Source: Pseudomonas bubulae
GTDB taxonomy: Bacteria > Pseudomonadota > Gammaproteobacteria > Pseudomonadales > Pseudomonadaceae
Direction of reading: 5' to 3'
NCBI RefSeq assembly: GCF_900618535.1
Contig: NZ_UYJA01000005.1
Coordinates: 518,862-582,861 of the forward strand
Length of the DNA stretch: 64,000 bases
In this document: piece after piece, positions 10,230-19,717 of the stretch
Numbering within the stretch: the stretch's first letter is position 1
Layout of the letters: each line of letters opens with the position of its first letter
Notes under the pieces: generated by a model
What the model saw: only the letters and a program-made list of their open reading frames with translations
Database searches by the model: none
Told to the model about the DNA's origin: nothing
Program-made: the position numbers and the translations under genes

Positions 10230-12467
10230 TTATACCGATGGCCCGGTACTCACGGCCAGTACCGGCAGGCTCAGACGCTCAAGCAGCGTGGCTTGCGCAC
10301 TGCGCGGGTTCTGGTTGCCCGTTGGCGTATTGCGGATATACCGCCCGTCCGACTGAAGGCTCCAGCTGTGGGTGTTGTCCGTCAGATAGCACTCAAGCTC
10401 CTTCTTGACCCGCAGAATCAGCTTTTTACCCTCGACCGGGAAGCACGTCTCAACACGCTTATCGAGATTGCGCTCCATCCAATCGGCACTCGACAGGAAC
10501 ATCTGCTCCTCGCCGCCATTGAGGAAGTAGAACACCCGTGTGTGCTCCAGGAAGCGACCGATGATCGAACGCACATGAATATTGTGCGAAACGCCGGCAA
10601 TCCCGGGACGCAGGCAGCACATCCCGCGTACCACCAGATCAATACGCACGCCGGACTGACTGGCCTTGTACAGCGCACGGATGATTTTCGGATCGGTCAG
10701 CGAGTTGAACTTGGCGATGATATGCGCCGGTTTGCCTTCAACAGCGAACTGGGTCTCGCGGGCAATCATGTCCAGCATGCCCTTTTTCAAAGTGAAAGGC
10801 GCATGCAGCAGTTTTTTCATGCGCAGCGTCTTGCCCATACCGATCAACTGGCTGAACAACTTGCCGACGTCTTCACACAGCGCGTCGTCGGAGGTCAGCA
10901 AGCTGTAGTCGGTGTAAAGCTTGGCGTTGCCGGCGTGGTAGTTGCCGGTACCCAGATGCGCGTAACGCACGATCTCCCCCGCCTCACGGCGCAGAATCAG
11001 CATCATCTTGGCGTGGGTCTTGAAACCGACTACGCCATAGATCACCACCGCACCGGCAGCTTGCAGGCGACTGGCCAGTTGCAGGTTGGACTCTTCGTCA
11101 AAGCGCGCACGCAACTCGATCACCGCGGTCACTTCTTTACCGTTACGCGCCGCATCAACCAGCGCATCAACGATTTCCGAGTTGGCGCCGCTGCGGTACA
11201 GGGTCTGGCGTACGGCCAGCACATGCGGATCCTTGGCAGCCTGGCGAAGCAAGTCGACGACCGGAGTAAACGACTCAAACGGGTGCAGCAGCAAGATGTC
11301 CTGTTTGCTGACCACGCTAAAAATGTTCTCGCTGTTCTGCAACAGCTTGGGAATCGCCGGGGTAAACGGCGTGTATTGCAGCTCAGGGTGGCTGTCGAGG
11401 CTGGTGATGCTGAAAAGGCGTGTCAGGTTGACCGGACCATTGACCTGATACAACTCGGTCTCATGCAGGCTGAACTGCTTGAGCAGGTAGTCGGACAGAT
11501 GCTTGGGGCATGTGTCGGCCACTTCCAGGCGTACGGCATCGCCGTATCGACGCGAGAACAACTCGCCACGCAGCGCACGGGCCAGGTCTTCAACATCTTC
11601 GGTATCAACCGCCAGATCGGCGTTACGGGTCAGGCGGAACTGGTAGCAGCCTTTCACCTTCATGCCTTGAAACAGGTCATCGGCGTGGGCGTGAATCATC
11701 GACGACAGGAACACATAGTTGTCGCCTGCCCCACCCACGTCTTCAGGCAATTTGATCACGCGTGGCAACAGACGCGGTGCCGGGATGATCGCCAGGCCTG
11801 AATCACGACCAAAGGCATCGATGCCTTCCAGCTCGACGATAAAGTTCAGGCTCTTGTTCACCAGCAACGGGAACGGGTGCGTCGGGTCCAGGCCAATCGG
11901 TGTGATGATCGGCGCGATTTCGTCGCGGAAGAACTTGCGTACCCACGCCTTGATCTTGGTGTTCCAGTGCCGGCGACGGATAAAGCGCACCTGATGCTTT
12001 TCAAGCTCGGGCAACAGAATGTCGTTGAGGATCGCGTACTGGCGATCCACATGGCCGTGGACCAGTTCGCTGATGCGGGCCAGCGCCTGATGCGGCTGCA
12101 AGCCATCGGCACCGGCCTGCTCACGGGCGAAGGTGATTTGTTTTTTCAGGCCTGCGACACGAATTTCGAAAAACTCATCCAGGTTGCTGGAGAAAATCAG
12201 CAGAAACTTCAAGCGTTCAAGCAGCGGATAGGACTCATCCAGCGCTTGTTCCAATACGCGAATGTTGAACTGTAATTGCGACAACTCACGATGGATGTAC
12301 AGGCTGCTGTCATCAAGGCCAGGAACGGCAATCGCCGGATGCACCGCCGCGTGCGACTCGGCCGCAGCAGGCGCATGGGCTTGCTGTTCAGGCGGGGTTT
12401 CAGGGACTGGCTCAACAATCGGCTGAGCTTCAGTGGCAACGATTTCAGCAAGTCCTTCGGTATTCAT
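10230..12467 (-). CDS. ppk: Polyphosphate kinase 1
   Basis: PPK1 polymerises the gamma phosphate of ATP into polyphosphate at the membrane. The 745-residue protein has an Ala/Pro/Glu-rich extension of about 50 residues, then HRELSQLQFNIRVLEQA, the N and H domains, and two phospholipase-D-like catalytic domains. His485 in GFKTHAKMML is the expected autophosphorylated histidine; HLGTGNYH follows about 20 residues later. The start at 12465-12467 is the only sensible ATG; the extension looks like the disordered tail seen in other Pseudomonas PPK1 proteins. The gene converges with ppx. Confidence 0.97.
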   Translation of the reverse strand: MNTEGLAEIVATEAQPIVEPVPETPPEQQAHAPAAAESHAAVHPAIAVPGLDDSSLYIHRELSQLQFNIRVLEQALDESYPLLERLKFLLIFSSNLDEFFEIRVAGLKKQITFAREQAGADGLQPHQALARISELVHGHVDRQYAILNDILLPELEKHQVRFIRRRHWNTKIKAWVRKFFRDEIAPIITPIGLDPTHPFPLLVNKSLNFIVELEGIDAFGRDSGLAIIPAPRLLPRVIKLPEDVGGAGDNYVFLSSMIHAHADDLFQGMKVKGCYQFRLTRNADLAVDTEDVEDLARALRGELFSRRYGDAVRLEVADTCPKHLSDYLLKQFSLHETELYQVNGPVNLTRLFSITSLDSHPELQYTPFTPAIPKLLQNSENIFSVVSKQDILLLHPFESFTPVVDLLRQAAKDPHVLAVRQTLYRSGANSEIVDALVDAARNGKEVTAVIELRARFDEESNLQLASRLQAAGAVVIYGVVGFKTHAKMMLILRREAGEIVRYAHLGTGNYHAGNAKLYTDYSLLTSDDALCEDVGKLFSQLIGMGKTLRMKKLLHAPFTLKKGMLDMIARETQFAVEGKPAHIIAKFNSLTDPKIIRALYKASQSGVRIDLVVRGMCCLRPGIAGVSHNIHVRSIIGRFLEHTRVFYFLNGGEEQMFLSSADWMERNLDKRVETCFPVEGKKLILRVKKELECYLTDNTHSWSLQSDGRYIRNTPTGNQNPRSAQATLLERLSLPVLAVSTGPSV

Positions 12468-12921
12468 TGAATGTTCCTGTAAGAGCGGGTTTGACTCTCG
12501 TAACAGTTAAGCGACACCAGCAGTCAAGTTGTCAGAATGCCATCAACGCCTGTGGGTTTAAACCGCTCCCGGGCGCTTTATGCGGGCCAGAGACTGGTTA
12601 GAGGCCGATTTGTCGAAATTGTTTCCTGGGCAACCGACGCAGACACTGCGGGAGCGGGTTTGCTCGCGATTCAAACACCGCAGAGTTTCAGATTGACTGA
12701 GTCAACCCCATCGCAGTCATGCCAGCTCCCACAGGTTCGAAGCAATAATCACCTGCGCGCATGGTTATAACGCTTCGCCATGAACACTAGATGACAACGC
12801 TAATGATGTAGGTCAAATACACATGATTTGTAGGACTTGTTAACGCAAAGTCACATTTCGATACTTTCCCGAACGTCCCTTAAGGCGTAGGCTGCGCGTT
12901 CATTTCGCCAGCATCCAGACA
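12468..12921. other. Gene-free interval between ppk and dedA with a decayed REP pair
   Basis: This 454-base interval holds the divergent ppk and dedA promoters. At 12648-12734 two imperfect REP arms (GGGAGCGGGTTTGCTCGCGA and, inverted, CCAGCTCCCACAGG) face each other around about 50 bases. The part nearest dedA (12770-12900) is more AT-rich and probably contains its promoter. I see no coding frame with good composition. In P. aeruginosa hemB lies next to ppk (memory); it is not here. Confidence 0.7.
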
Positions 12922-13542
12922 ATGCTCCAACAATTTCTTCAAGAATTCGGCTACTTCGCCCTGTTTCTAGGGACGTTCTTTGAAGGTGAGACCATTCTGG
13001 TTCTCGCAGGCTTCTTGGCGTTCCGCGGATACATGGACCTCAAACTGGTCATGATCGTGGCATTCCTCGGCAGTTATGCCGGAGATCAGCTGTGGTACTT
13101 CCTGGGGCGCAAGCACGGCCGCAAACTGTTGGCGCGCAAACCGCGCTGGCAACTTATGGGCGACAAGGCGCTGGAGCACATTCGCAGGCACCCGGATATC
13201 TGGGTCCTGAGTTTCCGCTTCGTCTACGGCCTGCGTACCGTCATGCCCGTGGCAATCGGCCTGTCAGGCTACCCTCCGGGCCGCTATTTGCTGCTCAACG
13301 GTATTGGTGCGGCTATCTGGGCCATTGCCCTGGCTACCGCCGCCTATCACTTTGGCGCCGTGCTCGAAGGCTTGCTGGGCAACGTCAAGAAATATGAGCT
13401 GTGGGTGCTCGGTGCCTTGCTCCTGATCGGCCTGTGCCTGTGGGCCCGCCGCCGCTTCAAGAATGCACGCCTGGCCAGACAGACCGCTCTTGAAGAGAAA
13501 AACAAGAGCAACGCCGAAGTCAGCAACCCGCCAGCCGAGTGA
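12922..13542 (+). CDS. DedA-family membrane protein
   Basis: A 206-residue inner-membrane protein of the DedA (SNARE-associated) family, linked to undecaprenyl-phosphate or phospholipid flipping and to envelope stress tolerance. Family landmarks are FFEGETILVLAGFLA near residues 19-33, GDQLWYFLGRKHGRKLL near 54-70, and FRFVYGLRTVMPVAIGLSGY near 97-116. Four to five hydrophobic segments are visible, and the tail is charged. The stop codon region overlaps the end of the convergent desaturase-like gene by 23 bases. The exact lipid handled is not known. Confidence 0.92.
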   Translation: MLQQFLQEFGYFALFLGTFFEGETILVLAGFLAFRGYMDLKLVMIVAFLGSYAGDQLWYFLGRKHGRKLLARKPRWQLMGDKALEHIRRHPDIWVLSFRFVYGLRTVMPVAIGLSGYPPGRYLLLNGIGAAIWAIALATAAYHFGAVLEGLLGNVKKYELWVLGALLLIGLCLWARRRFKNARLARQTALEEKNKSNAEVSNPPAE

Positions 13543-14758
13543 TACGGTTTCTGCACACGTAGAGCCCCATCACGCTCAACAGGGTGTAACTGGACAGGCC
13601 GACCCAGCCCAATGCGCTGGCCGGCCACAGACCGGCCACAGGGGCCAGCCAGACCAGTGGCAGGTTGAGCGCCAGGCGCAGCCACTCAAGTTTCAGCGCC
13701 CAGGGCCGGTTCTCCAGACCTGCCCCCAGCACAAACAGCCCCAACGCCATATACCCCCAGCCCAGCATCAGCGCCTGGGGCGACAACGTCTCGCCCAGAT
13801 TCAGCAAATAACTGCCCAGCGCCAGATAAACTGCAAATTGCGCCGCGATATACACCTGTTGGCGCCGTGCCAGTGGCACCTCGAATTTTACAAACCGGCT
13901 CAGGTCCGGCTTGTTTATCGGGTACTTCGCCGCTACATCCGCCGGACGCCAGCCCGTGGGCATAAACCATATCCGCAGCTTGTCCCGCCAGCGCTCGGTG
14001 CGCTGCGCATCAGCCAGCAACTGGCCATAGAACTGCCAGTTGGCCCACAGCGGATTCCAGCTTTGCAGCGGCGTGGTCACGCCGAAAATCACCGGTTCGG
14101 CGTCGTCTTCTTCCTGAAAAGTGCCGAACAAACGGTCCCAGACAATGAACACTCCACCGTAATTGCGATCCATATACAGAGCATTCTGCGCATGGTGAGC
14201 CCGATGATTGGAAGGTGTCACAAACAACCACTCGAACCAGCCCAGCTTGGGCACATGGCGGGTATGGACCCAGAACTGATAGAGCAGGTTGACGGTGGCC
14301 ACGGTGACAAATACCGGCAGCGGCACACCCAGCACCGCCATTGGCAGGTAAAAGACCCAACCAAGCACAAACCCGGTGCTGGTTTGGCGCAGGGCGGTGG
14401 ACAGGTTGTAGTCTTCGCTCTGATGATGCACCGAATGCGCGGCCCAGAGCACGTTGCGCTCATGTCCCAAGCGGTGGTGCCAGTAGTAGCAAAAATCGTA
14501 GAAGACAAACGCAAACAGCCACACCCACAGGCTGTCTTCGGGCAATTGCAGCAGCGCCAGATATTTCAGTGCCAGCCCGTAGGTGATCAGCCCCACGCCT
14601 TTGGTCAGCAAACCGGTGGTGGTCGACAGCACACCGGCGCTCAGGCTGCTGATAGTGTCAGCCAGGCGATAGGTGTGCATTGCGCGCCAGCGGTCGGCCA
14701 GCAGCTCGACAGCAATCAGCACAAAGAAAAACGGTACGGCATACAGAATCAGCTTCAT
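13520..14758 (-). CDS. Fatty acid hydroxylase / sterol desaturase superfamily protein
   Basis: A 412-residue membrane diiron oxygenase-like protein. The histidine clusters WHHRLGH (near residue 92), HSVHH (near 108) and NHRAHH (near 183) form the di-iron site of the superfamily. About six membrane segments are visible; the last 120 residues form a further hydrophobic region beyond the usual family core. The ATG at 14756-14758 is preferred because it starts directly at the first membrane segment and has a GGGG-rich ribosome site. It converges with dedA and diverges from elbB. Substrate unknown; bacterial members act on lipids such as ornithine lipids, carotenoids or alkylglycerols. Confidence 0.85.
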   Translation of the reverse strand: MKLILYAVPFFFVLIAVELLADRWRAMHTYRLADTISSLSAGVLSTTTGLLTKGVGLITYGLALKYLALLQLPEDSLWVWLFAFVFYDFCYYWHHRLGHERNVLWAAHSVHHQSEDYNLSTALRQTSTGFVLGWVFYLPMAVLGVPLPVFVTVATVNLLYQFWVHTRHVPKLGWFEWLFVTPSNHRAHHAQNALYMDRNYGGVFIVWDRLFGTFQEEDDAEPVIFGVTTPLQSWNPLWANWQFYGQLLADAQRTERWRDKLRIWFMPTGWRPADVAAKYPINKPDLSRFVKFEVPLARRQQVYIAAQFAVYLALGSYLLNLGETLSPQALMLGWGYMALGLFVLGAGLENRPWALKLEWLRLALNLPLVWLAPVAGLWPASALGWVGLSSYTLLSVMGLYVCRNRITRLAGC

Positions 14759-14866
14759 GGCACACCCCGAGCGGTATTCCATCAAGCGTAGGCGCACTTG
14801 CTGCGAAACCCTATGGCATCAAGCGCCAAATCAGGCGACATTAATGCCATGAACAAGGAGATCGAC

Positions 14867-15532
14867 ATGACCACTAAAAAAGTTGCCGTGATTCTTTCCG
14901 GCTGCGGCGTCTATGACGGCGCCGAGATCCACGAAAGCGTGATCACCCTGCTACGCCTGGACCAGCGCGGCGCCAAAGTACAGTGCTTTGCCCCCGACAT
15001 TGCACAACTGCATGTCATCAACCACCTGACCGGCGAGCCAATGCCCGAGTCACGCAACGTACTGGTGGAGTCAGCGCGGATTGCCCGGGGCGAGATCAAG
15101 GATATTCGTGAGGCCAAGGTCGAGGATTTTGACGCCCTGATCATACCGGGCGGGTTTGGTGCCGCCAAAAACCTCTCCAGCTTTGCCACCGATGGTGCTG
15201 CGTGCTCGGTTCAGGCTGATGTGCTGAGCCTGGCCGAAGCCTTTGCCGAAGCTGGCAAACCGATTGGCCTGATGTGCATCTCACCTGCCATTGCCGCCAA
15301 GATTTATGGCCCAGGCGTGATCTGCACCATCGGCACCGACGCAGACACCGCTGCGGCCGTCACCAAAATGGGCGGCACCCACCAAGAGTGTGAAGTGTCG
15401 GAAATTGTCGAGGACAAGGCCCGCAAGCTGGTCAGCACCCCGGCCTATATGCTCGCCAAATCCATCAGCGAAGCAGCGTCAGGGATCAACAAGATGGTTG
15501 ACCGCGTGCTTGAGCTGACGCAAAAAAACTGA
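14867..15532 (+). CDS. elbB: Isoprenoid biosynthesis glyoxalase ElbB
   Basis: A 221-residue DJ-1/PfpI-like cytoplasmic protein; the E. coli homologue has weak glyoxalase activity and was linked to isoprenoid metabolism. Landmarks are KVAVILSGCGVYDGAEIHES at the N-terminus, DALIIPGGFGAAKNLSSFA near residue 87 and the nucleophile-elbow region PIGLMCISPA near 127. The ATG at 14867 has AAGGAG six bases upstream; the frame is open further upstream but without a ribosome site. It converges with the YaiI gene with no gap. Confidence 0.95.
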   Translation: MTTKKVAVILSGCGVYDGAEIHESVITLLRLDQRGAKVQCFAPDIAQLHVINHLTGEPMPESRNVLVESARIARGEIKDIREAKVEDFDALIIPGGFGAAKNLSSFATDGAACSVQADVLSLAEAFAEAGKPIGLMCISPAIAAKIYGPGVICTIGTDADTAAAVTKMGGTHQECEVSEIVEDKARKLVSTPAYMLAKSISEAASGINKMVDRVLELTQKN

Positions 15533-15985
15533 TCAACCCCGTGCCAGCCGGGTCAGGATACGGTCCAGGGCATTGGCGAACGCCTGCTTGTCGCGTTCGC
15601 CATAGGCACCCTGCCCGCCGCTGACCTGGCCTTGCTCGCGCAGATCGGTAAACAGATTACGCACCGCCAGGCGCTCGCCCATGTTTTGCGGGTCAAACTC
15701 CTTGCCGCGCGGGTCCAGCGCGGCAACGCCCTTTTTGACCAGCCGGTCGGCCAACGGCACATCGCTGCAAATCACCAGTTCGCCGGGCACGGCGTGCTCC
15801 ACCAGATAATCATCCGCCGCATCCGGGCCGCTGGGCACCACAATCAGTTTGACCAGGGCGTAGGTCGGTTTGATCTGGCTCTGCCCTGCCACCAGCACCA
15901 CCTCAAACTGACGCTTGAGAGCGAACTTGATGACCTGATCCTTTGCCGCCTTGGGGCAGGCGTCTGCGTCGATCCAGACACGCAT
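15533..15985 (-). CDS. YaiI/YqxD family protein (DUF188)
   Basis: A 150-residue cytoplasmic protein of the DUF188 family, whose fold resembles PIN-like nucleases but whose role is not established. It opens with MRVWIDADACPKAAKDQVIK, the hallmark acidic DADACP motif, and contains DYLVEHAVPGELVICSDVPL near residues 59-78. The stop codon abuts the elbB stop. It sits just downstream of the FTR1-type permease on the same strand, with 53 bases between. Confidence 0.93.
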   Translation of the reverse strand: MRVWIDADACPKAAKDQVIKFALKRQFEVVLVAGQSQIKPTYALVKLIVVPSGPDAADDYLVEHAVPGELVICSDVPLADRLVKKGVAALDPRGKEFDPQNMGERLAVRNLFTDLREQGQVSGGQGAYGERDKQAFANALDRILTRLARG

Positions 15986-16038
15986 AGAGAATTACTCCTG
16001 AGTGTTGCCGCTCCCACTGAGGGGAGGTGTATAAGGAT

Positions 16039-17937
16039 TTAAGAAGCCTGCACCCGACGCTTTTCCGCCAGTTTGCTTCGGCCGTACAACACGATAATTG
16101 CCAAAATGGCTACGGCCTGCGCACTCAGCGAGTACGCATCTGCATGAATACCCAGCCAGTCGAAGTCGAAGAACGCGACAGGCCGCGTGCCAAAGATGCC
16201 CGCCTCTTGCAGCGCTTTCACGCCATGCCCGGCGAATACCACCGACAGGGCGCAGAGCAAAGCCGCGTTGATGCTGAAAAACAGCGCCAATGGCAATTTG
16301 GCCGAGCCACGCAGGATGATCCACGCCAGGCCCATCAGCAAGACCAGTGCCGTGGCGCCGCCCGCCAGTACCGCGTTGTGGCCCGCCGGGCCGGCTTGCA
16401 GCCACAGGGTTTCGTAGAACAGGATCACTTCGAACAGTTCGCGGTACACCGAAAAGAACGCCAGTATCGCGAAGCCAAAACGACCGCCACCGCTGACCAG
16501 GCTGCTTTTGATGTAATCCTGCCACGCGGCGGCGTGACGACGGTCGTGCATCCATACCCCCAGCCACAGCACCATGACGCTGGCGAACAGCGCAGTACAA
16601 CCTTCCAGCAGTTCACGCTGGGCACCGCTGACGTCAATCACATAGGCCGCCAGCGCCCAGGTCGCCAGCCCGGCCACCAGGGCCAGACCCCAGCCGACGT
16701 TGACACTGCGCACCGCCGATTGCTGGCCGGTATTGCGCAGGAAAGCCAGAATCGCGGCCAGCACCAGAATTGCTTCCAGGCCTTCACGCAGCAAAATCAG
16801 CAGGCCGGAGATATAGCTCAAAGTCCAGCTCAGGCCATCGCTGCCCAACAGCCCGGCAGATTCCTTGAGCAAGACTTTGGCAGCCTCCAGTCGCTGCTCG
16901 ACCTGCTCGATCGGCAAGCCGTCCTGCAGCGATTGCCGATAGGCCATCAGGGCTTTTTCAGTGTTTTTGCGCACATTGGCGTCAACGTTATCCAGCGAGC
17001 TTTCAACGAGTTCAAAACCTTCCAGATAAGCCGCCACCGACAGGTCGTAGGCTTGCTCACGGTCACCGGTGCGGTAAGCCGCAAGGCTTTTATCCAGGGT
17101 GGCGCTGGTGTAGTCGAGCAGCTGCGCCGGGCCGCGTTTGACTTGCGGCGGCTGCGCCCGCTGGGCACGGAACGTTGCGGTCGCCTCGGGGCCTTCAGCC
17201 GCCAGCACTTCATTCGGGGTTTGACGGGCAAGGTCCGCCAGGTTGTAGGTTTTGTCTGCCTTGCTGGCACTCGGGTCGGCACTCAGCCCGGCGATGTAGG
17301 TGGCCAGGTCCCAGCGCTGACGCTCGTCCAGCTGATCAGAAAACGAAGGCATATCGGTGCCTTCAACCCCCAGGCCAAGGGTGTTATAGATCGCGTAGAG
17401 GCTCAGCCGGTCCAGGCGCTGCGCGTCACGCAGGTTCGCAGGCGGCGGCGTCATACCGACACTGGCAGGGCCGTCACCGGCGCCGGTTTCACCGTGGCAC
17501 ACCGAGCAATGCTGGGCATACAAGGGTGCGCCACGGGTAGGGTCAGGGGTAATGGCGGGGGCCTGGCTGACCTCGTAGGCCACCGCCAGTTTGGCACCCA
17601 ACTGACGTGCTTCATGCGCAACGGCGGTGCCGTCTACACGCTGTTCGATGGCGCTTTGAAGGGCGCTCACGCCTTGCAGCAGCTCCTCACGCTCAGGGCG
17701 TTGCGGCAAGTCCGCGAGCAGGCCTTTGAGCACGGCCAGAAACTCGAGTTGCTCGCGGTATTCGGTCTCATCAATAACCTTGCCGTTTTCAACTGTGGGC
17801 GGATAGTCAGCACCAATGTAGTCAATCAGGTGCAGCGCTTGTGAGGCGCCTTCCGGGGTGTTGGCAGAGGCAACAAGGCTGCACAACGCGAGCACGGGCA
17901 ACAATAGCCATGCCAAAAAACGCGAGCGGGAGGTCAT
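16039..17937 (-). CDS. Cytochrome c / FTR1-family iron permease fusion
   Basis: A 632-residue protein that joins a periplasmic cytochrome c to an FTR1 iron permease. A signal peptide ends near residue 25 (VASA). The haem site is CSVCH at 144-148 with the likely axial Met in GTDMPSF at 196. Residues about 230-365 form a helical periplasmic region. The permease has about seven membrane segments from residue 370, with the iron-binding REGLE at 384-388 and RELFE at 499-503. Oxidation or reduction of iron by the haem domain before import is the natural inference. No FetP, cupredoxin or ferroxidase gene lies beside it, so it may act alone. Intact. Confidence 0.93.
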   Translation of the reverse strand: MTSRSRFLAWLLLPVLALCSLVASANTPEGASQALHLIDYIGADYPPTVENGKVIDETEYREQLEFLAVLKGLLADLPQRPEREELLQGVSALQSAIEQRVDGTAVAHEARQLGAKLAVAYEVSQAPAITPDPTRGAPLYAQHCSVCHGETGAGDGPASVGMTPPPANLRDAQRLDRLSLYAIYNTLGLGVEGTDMPSFSDQLDERQRWDLATYIAGLSADPSASKADKTYNLADLARQTPNEVLAAEGPEATATFRAQRAQPPQVKRGPAQLLDYTSATLDKSLAAYRTGDREQAYDLSVAAYLEGFELVESSLDNVDANVRKNTEKALMAYRQSLQDGLPIEQVEQRLEAAKVLLKESAGLLGSDGLSWTLSYISGLLILLREGLEAILVLAAILAFLRNTGQQSAVRSVNVGWGLALVAGLATWALAAYVIDVSGAQRELLEGCTALFASVMVLWLGVWMHDRRHAAAWQDYIKSSLVSGGGRFGFAILAFFSVYRELFEVILFYETLWLQAGPAGHNAVLAGGATALVLLMGLAWIILRGSAKLPLALFFSINAALLCALSVVFAGHGVKALQEAGIFGTRPVAFFDFDWLGIHADAYSLSAQAVAILAIIVLYGRSKLAEKRRVQAS

Positions 17938-18309
17938 CGATCAATCCGGATGGAAATGAGAAGTAACATATTGTTTACCGTTACTGGCCGCCGACTCAAG
18001 GCCCTCGTATGCGATCGCGCCGTAAATCAGCGAATTGCAATTCTGCGATTGAACTGGCTAAACATAGCGAGCCTTGGAGATTGATCGCCCCTTTATTGCA
18101 AGTGCTTGTGGGTTAACTATCGCCACAAATGTAGGCAATTTCCCAAAGTGATTAAACACAGCCATCACGCCCTGATTAAGGCTATTTCCCCTCCGCCGAC
18201 GCTGCTAAAAATACCGATCCTTCACCACAACTGATCACCCGTACTCGGGCCCGGTCTCTGCGGTATCGACAAGTATTTATGGTTTATACGCCCGGGGACA
18301 CTCATACCC
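17938..18309. other. Gene-free divergent control region of the FTR1 gene and the lipoprotein operon
   Basis: A 372-base interval, noticeably more AT-rich than the flanking genes, that must hold two divergent promoters. I looked for a Fur box near the FTR1 start and found none that is convincing. No reading frame with normal codon use and no strong hairpin is visible. Confidence 0.6.
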
Positions 18310-19707
18310 ATGACCGCTCGCGCCCTTAACGCTCTCATTTTGAGCGTGCTCACCTTACTGACTGGATGCTCGGTATTTCGTAGTTATGACAGCGAACTGC
18401 AAGCCACCAACCAGCAGTTGTCGGCTGGCAATGTCGATGGCGCACTGGTCCTGCTCGAACAAAACAACAGCAGCCAGAACAAAGACCTTCTCTACTACCT
18501 GGAAAAAGGCGAGTTATTGCGCGCAAAGGGCGACCTTGCTGCAAGCCAGAAGGCATGGCGCAACGCTGACAAATTGATATATGCCTGGGAGGAGTCGGTC
18601 AGGCTCGATACCGCCAGGTACCTCGCACAGTTCTCCAGTTTTCTGGTCAACGACAAAGTCCGCCGCTATGAAGGCCATGACTACGAGAAAGTCTGGTTGA
18701 GTACGCAAATGGCTCTGAATCTGTTGAACCTTAACGATTTCGAAGGTGCCCGCACGGAAATCAAAAAAACCCATGAACGCGAAGCCCTGATCACTGAACT
18801 TCGGGACAAGGAATACTTGAAACGTGAGCAGGAAGCAGAACGCAGGGGAGTACGGGCCCGGCTCAAGGATCTGCGTGGCTACCCGCTGGAAAGTCTTGAT
18901 GCACCCGACGTACTGGAGCTGAAAAATAGTTATCAGAGCGCCTTTAGTCATTATTTGGCGGGCTTTGTTTATGAGGCTTTGGGAGAACGAAGCCTTGCCG
19001 CACCAGGCTATCGAAAGGCCGCAGAACTGCGCCCCAACACACCTCTGATCGAGCAAAACCTGCTGAACCTGGACAAACCGGAGGTCCGCAGCGATGAAAG
19101 CGAAGTTCTGATAGTGCTGCAAAATGGCTTTGCACCGGCGCGCGACTCAATACGTCTCCCACTGCCATTAACCATCAGCAACAACCTCGTCATTACGCCG
19201 CTGTCATTTCCGGTGATCAGGCCTTACACCCCCAATAGGCCCCTCACCCATGTCGTCGTCAACGGCCAGCTTCATCCCCTCACCTTGCTTAACACCACCA
19301 CGACCATGTCGCGTCGCGCCCTGCGCGATGAACTGCCGTGGATCCTCCTGCGTAGCAGCGCGCGGGCTGTCACTCGAGGCGTCGCACAAAAACAACTCAA
19401 TGACGATAACCCGCTGGCCGGCCTGCTTCTGGGAGTTGCTTCGACTGTTCTGGAAGACGCGGATACGCGCACCTGGCGCACCCTGGCAGACAACACATAT
19501 GTGGTGCGTTTACGCCTCAACCGTGGTGAGCATCAAATTAGTCTGCCCGACATCCCGGGCAGTACGCCGATACGCTTAAGGGCCGAACGCGGCTATCAGG
19601 TCATCACAATACGCACGATCGGTAATCGCGTTTTCCACCATGCCGCCGCTGGCAGTACTACACCCGTCACCCCCCCGCTGGCTTTCATAAGCCGACAAAA
19701 ACCCTGA
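18310..19707 (+). CDS. COG3014-type TPR lipoprotein
   Basis: A 465-residue outer-membrane lipoprotein of unknown role. The signal peptide ends in the lipobox LLTGC with Cys20; Ser follows, favouring outer-membrane sorting. Residues about 25-250 are helical and TPR-like (alternating Ala/Leu helices, ending SLAAPGYRKAAELRPNTPLI). The C-terminal half, about 265-445, is rich in beta strands, with DELPWILLRSSARAVTRGVA near 343-362. First gene of a four-gene operon with ycfL, lpoB and a CsgG-like gene. In Vibrio and Shewanella-type bacteria I recall related genes next to ycfL and lpoB. Family placement is by resemblance. Confidence 0.8.
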   Translation: MTARALNALILSVLTLLTGCSVFRSYDSELQATNQQLSAGNVDGALVLLEQNNSSQNKDLLYYLEKGELLRAKGDLAASQKAWRNADKLIYAWEESVRLDTARYLAQFSSFLVNDKVRRYEGHDYEKVWLSTQMALNLLNLNDFEGARTEIKKTHEREALITELRDKEYLKREQEAERRGVRARLKDLRGYPLESLDAPDVLELKNSYQSAFSHYLAGFVYEALGERSLAAPGYRKAAELRPNTPLIEQNLLNLDKPEVRSDESEVLIVLQNGFAPARDSIRLPLPLTISNNLVITPLSFPVIRPYTPNRPLTHVVVNGQLHPLTLLNTTTTMSRRALRDELPWILLRSSARAVTRGVAQKQLNDDNPLAGLLLGVASTVLEDADTRTWRTLADNTYVVRLRLNRGEHQISLPDIPGSTPIRLRAERGYQVITIRTIGNRVFHHAAAGSTTPVTPPLAFISRQKP

Positions 19708-19717
19708 GGAACCCACG

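Noticed and set aside
10191..11801. 536-codon frame antisense to ppk
   Set aside because: Opposite a complete PPK1 with all motifs; a compositional shadow.
16027..17844. 605-codon frame antisense to the FTR1 permease
   Set aside because: Gln/Arg-rich product typical of antisense frames in GC-rich genes; the sense gene has clear motifs.
17938..18309. Fur box before the FTR1 gene
   Set aside because: No 19-base stretch with convincing symmetry or match was found.
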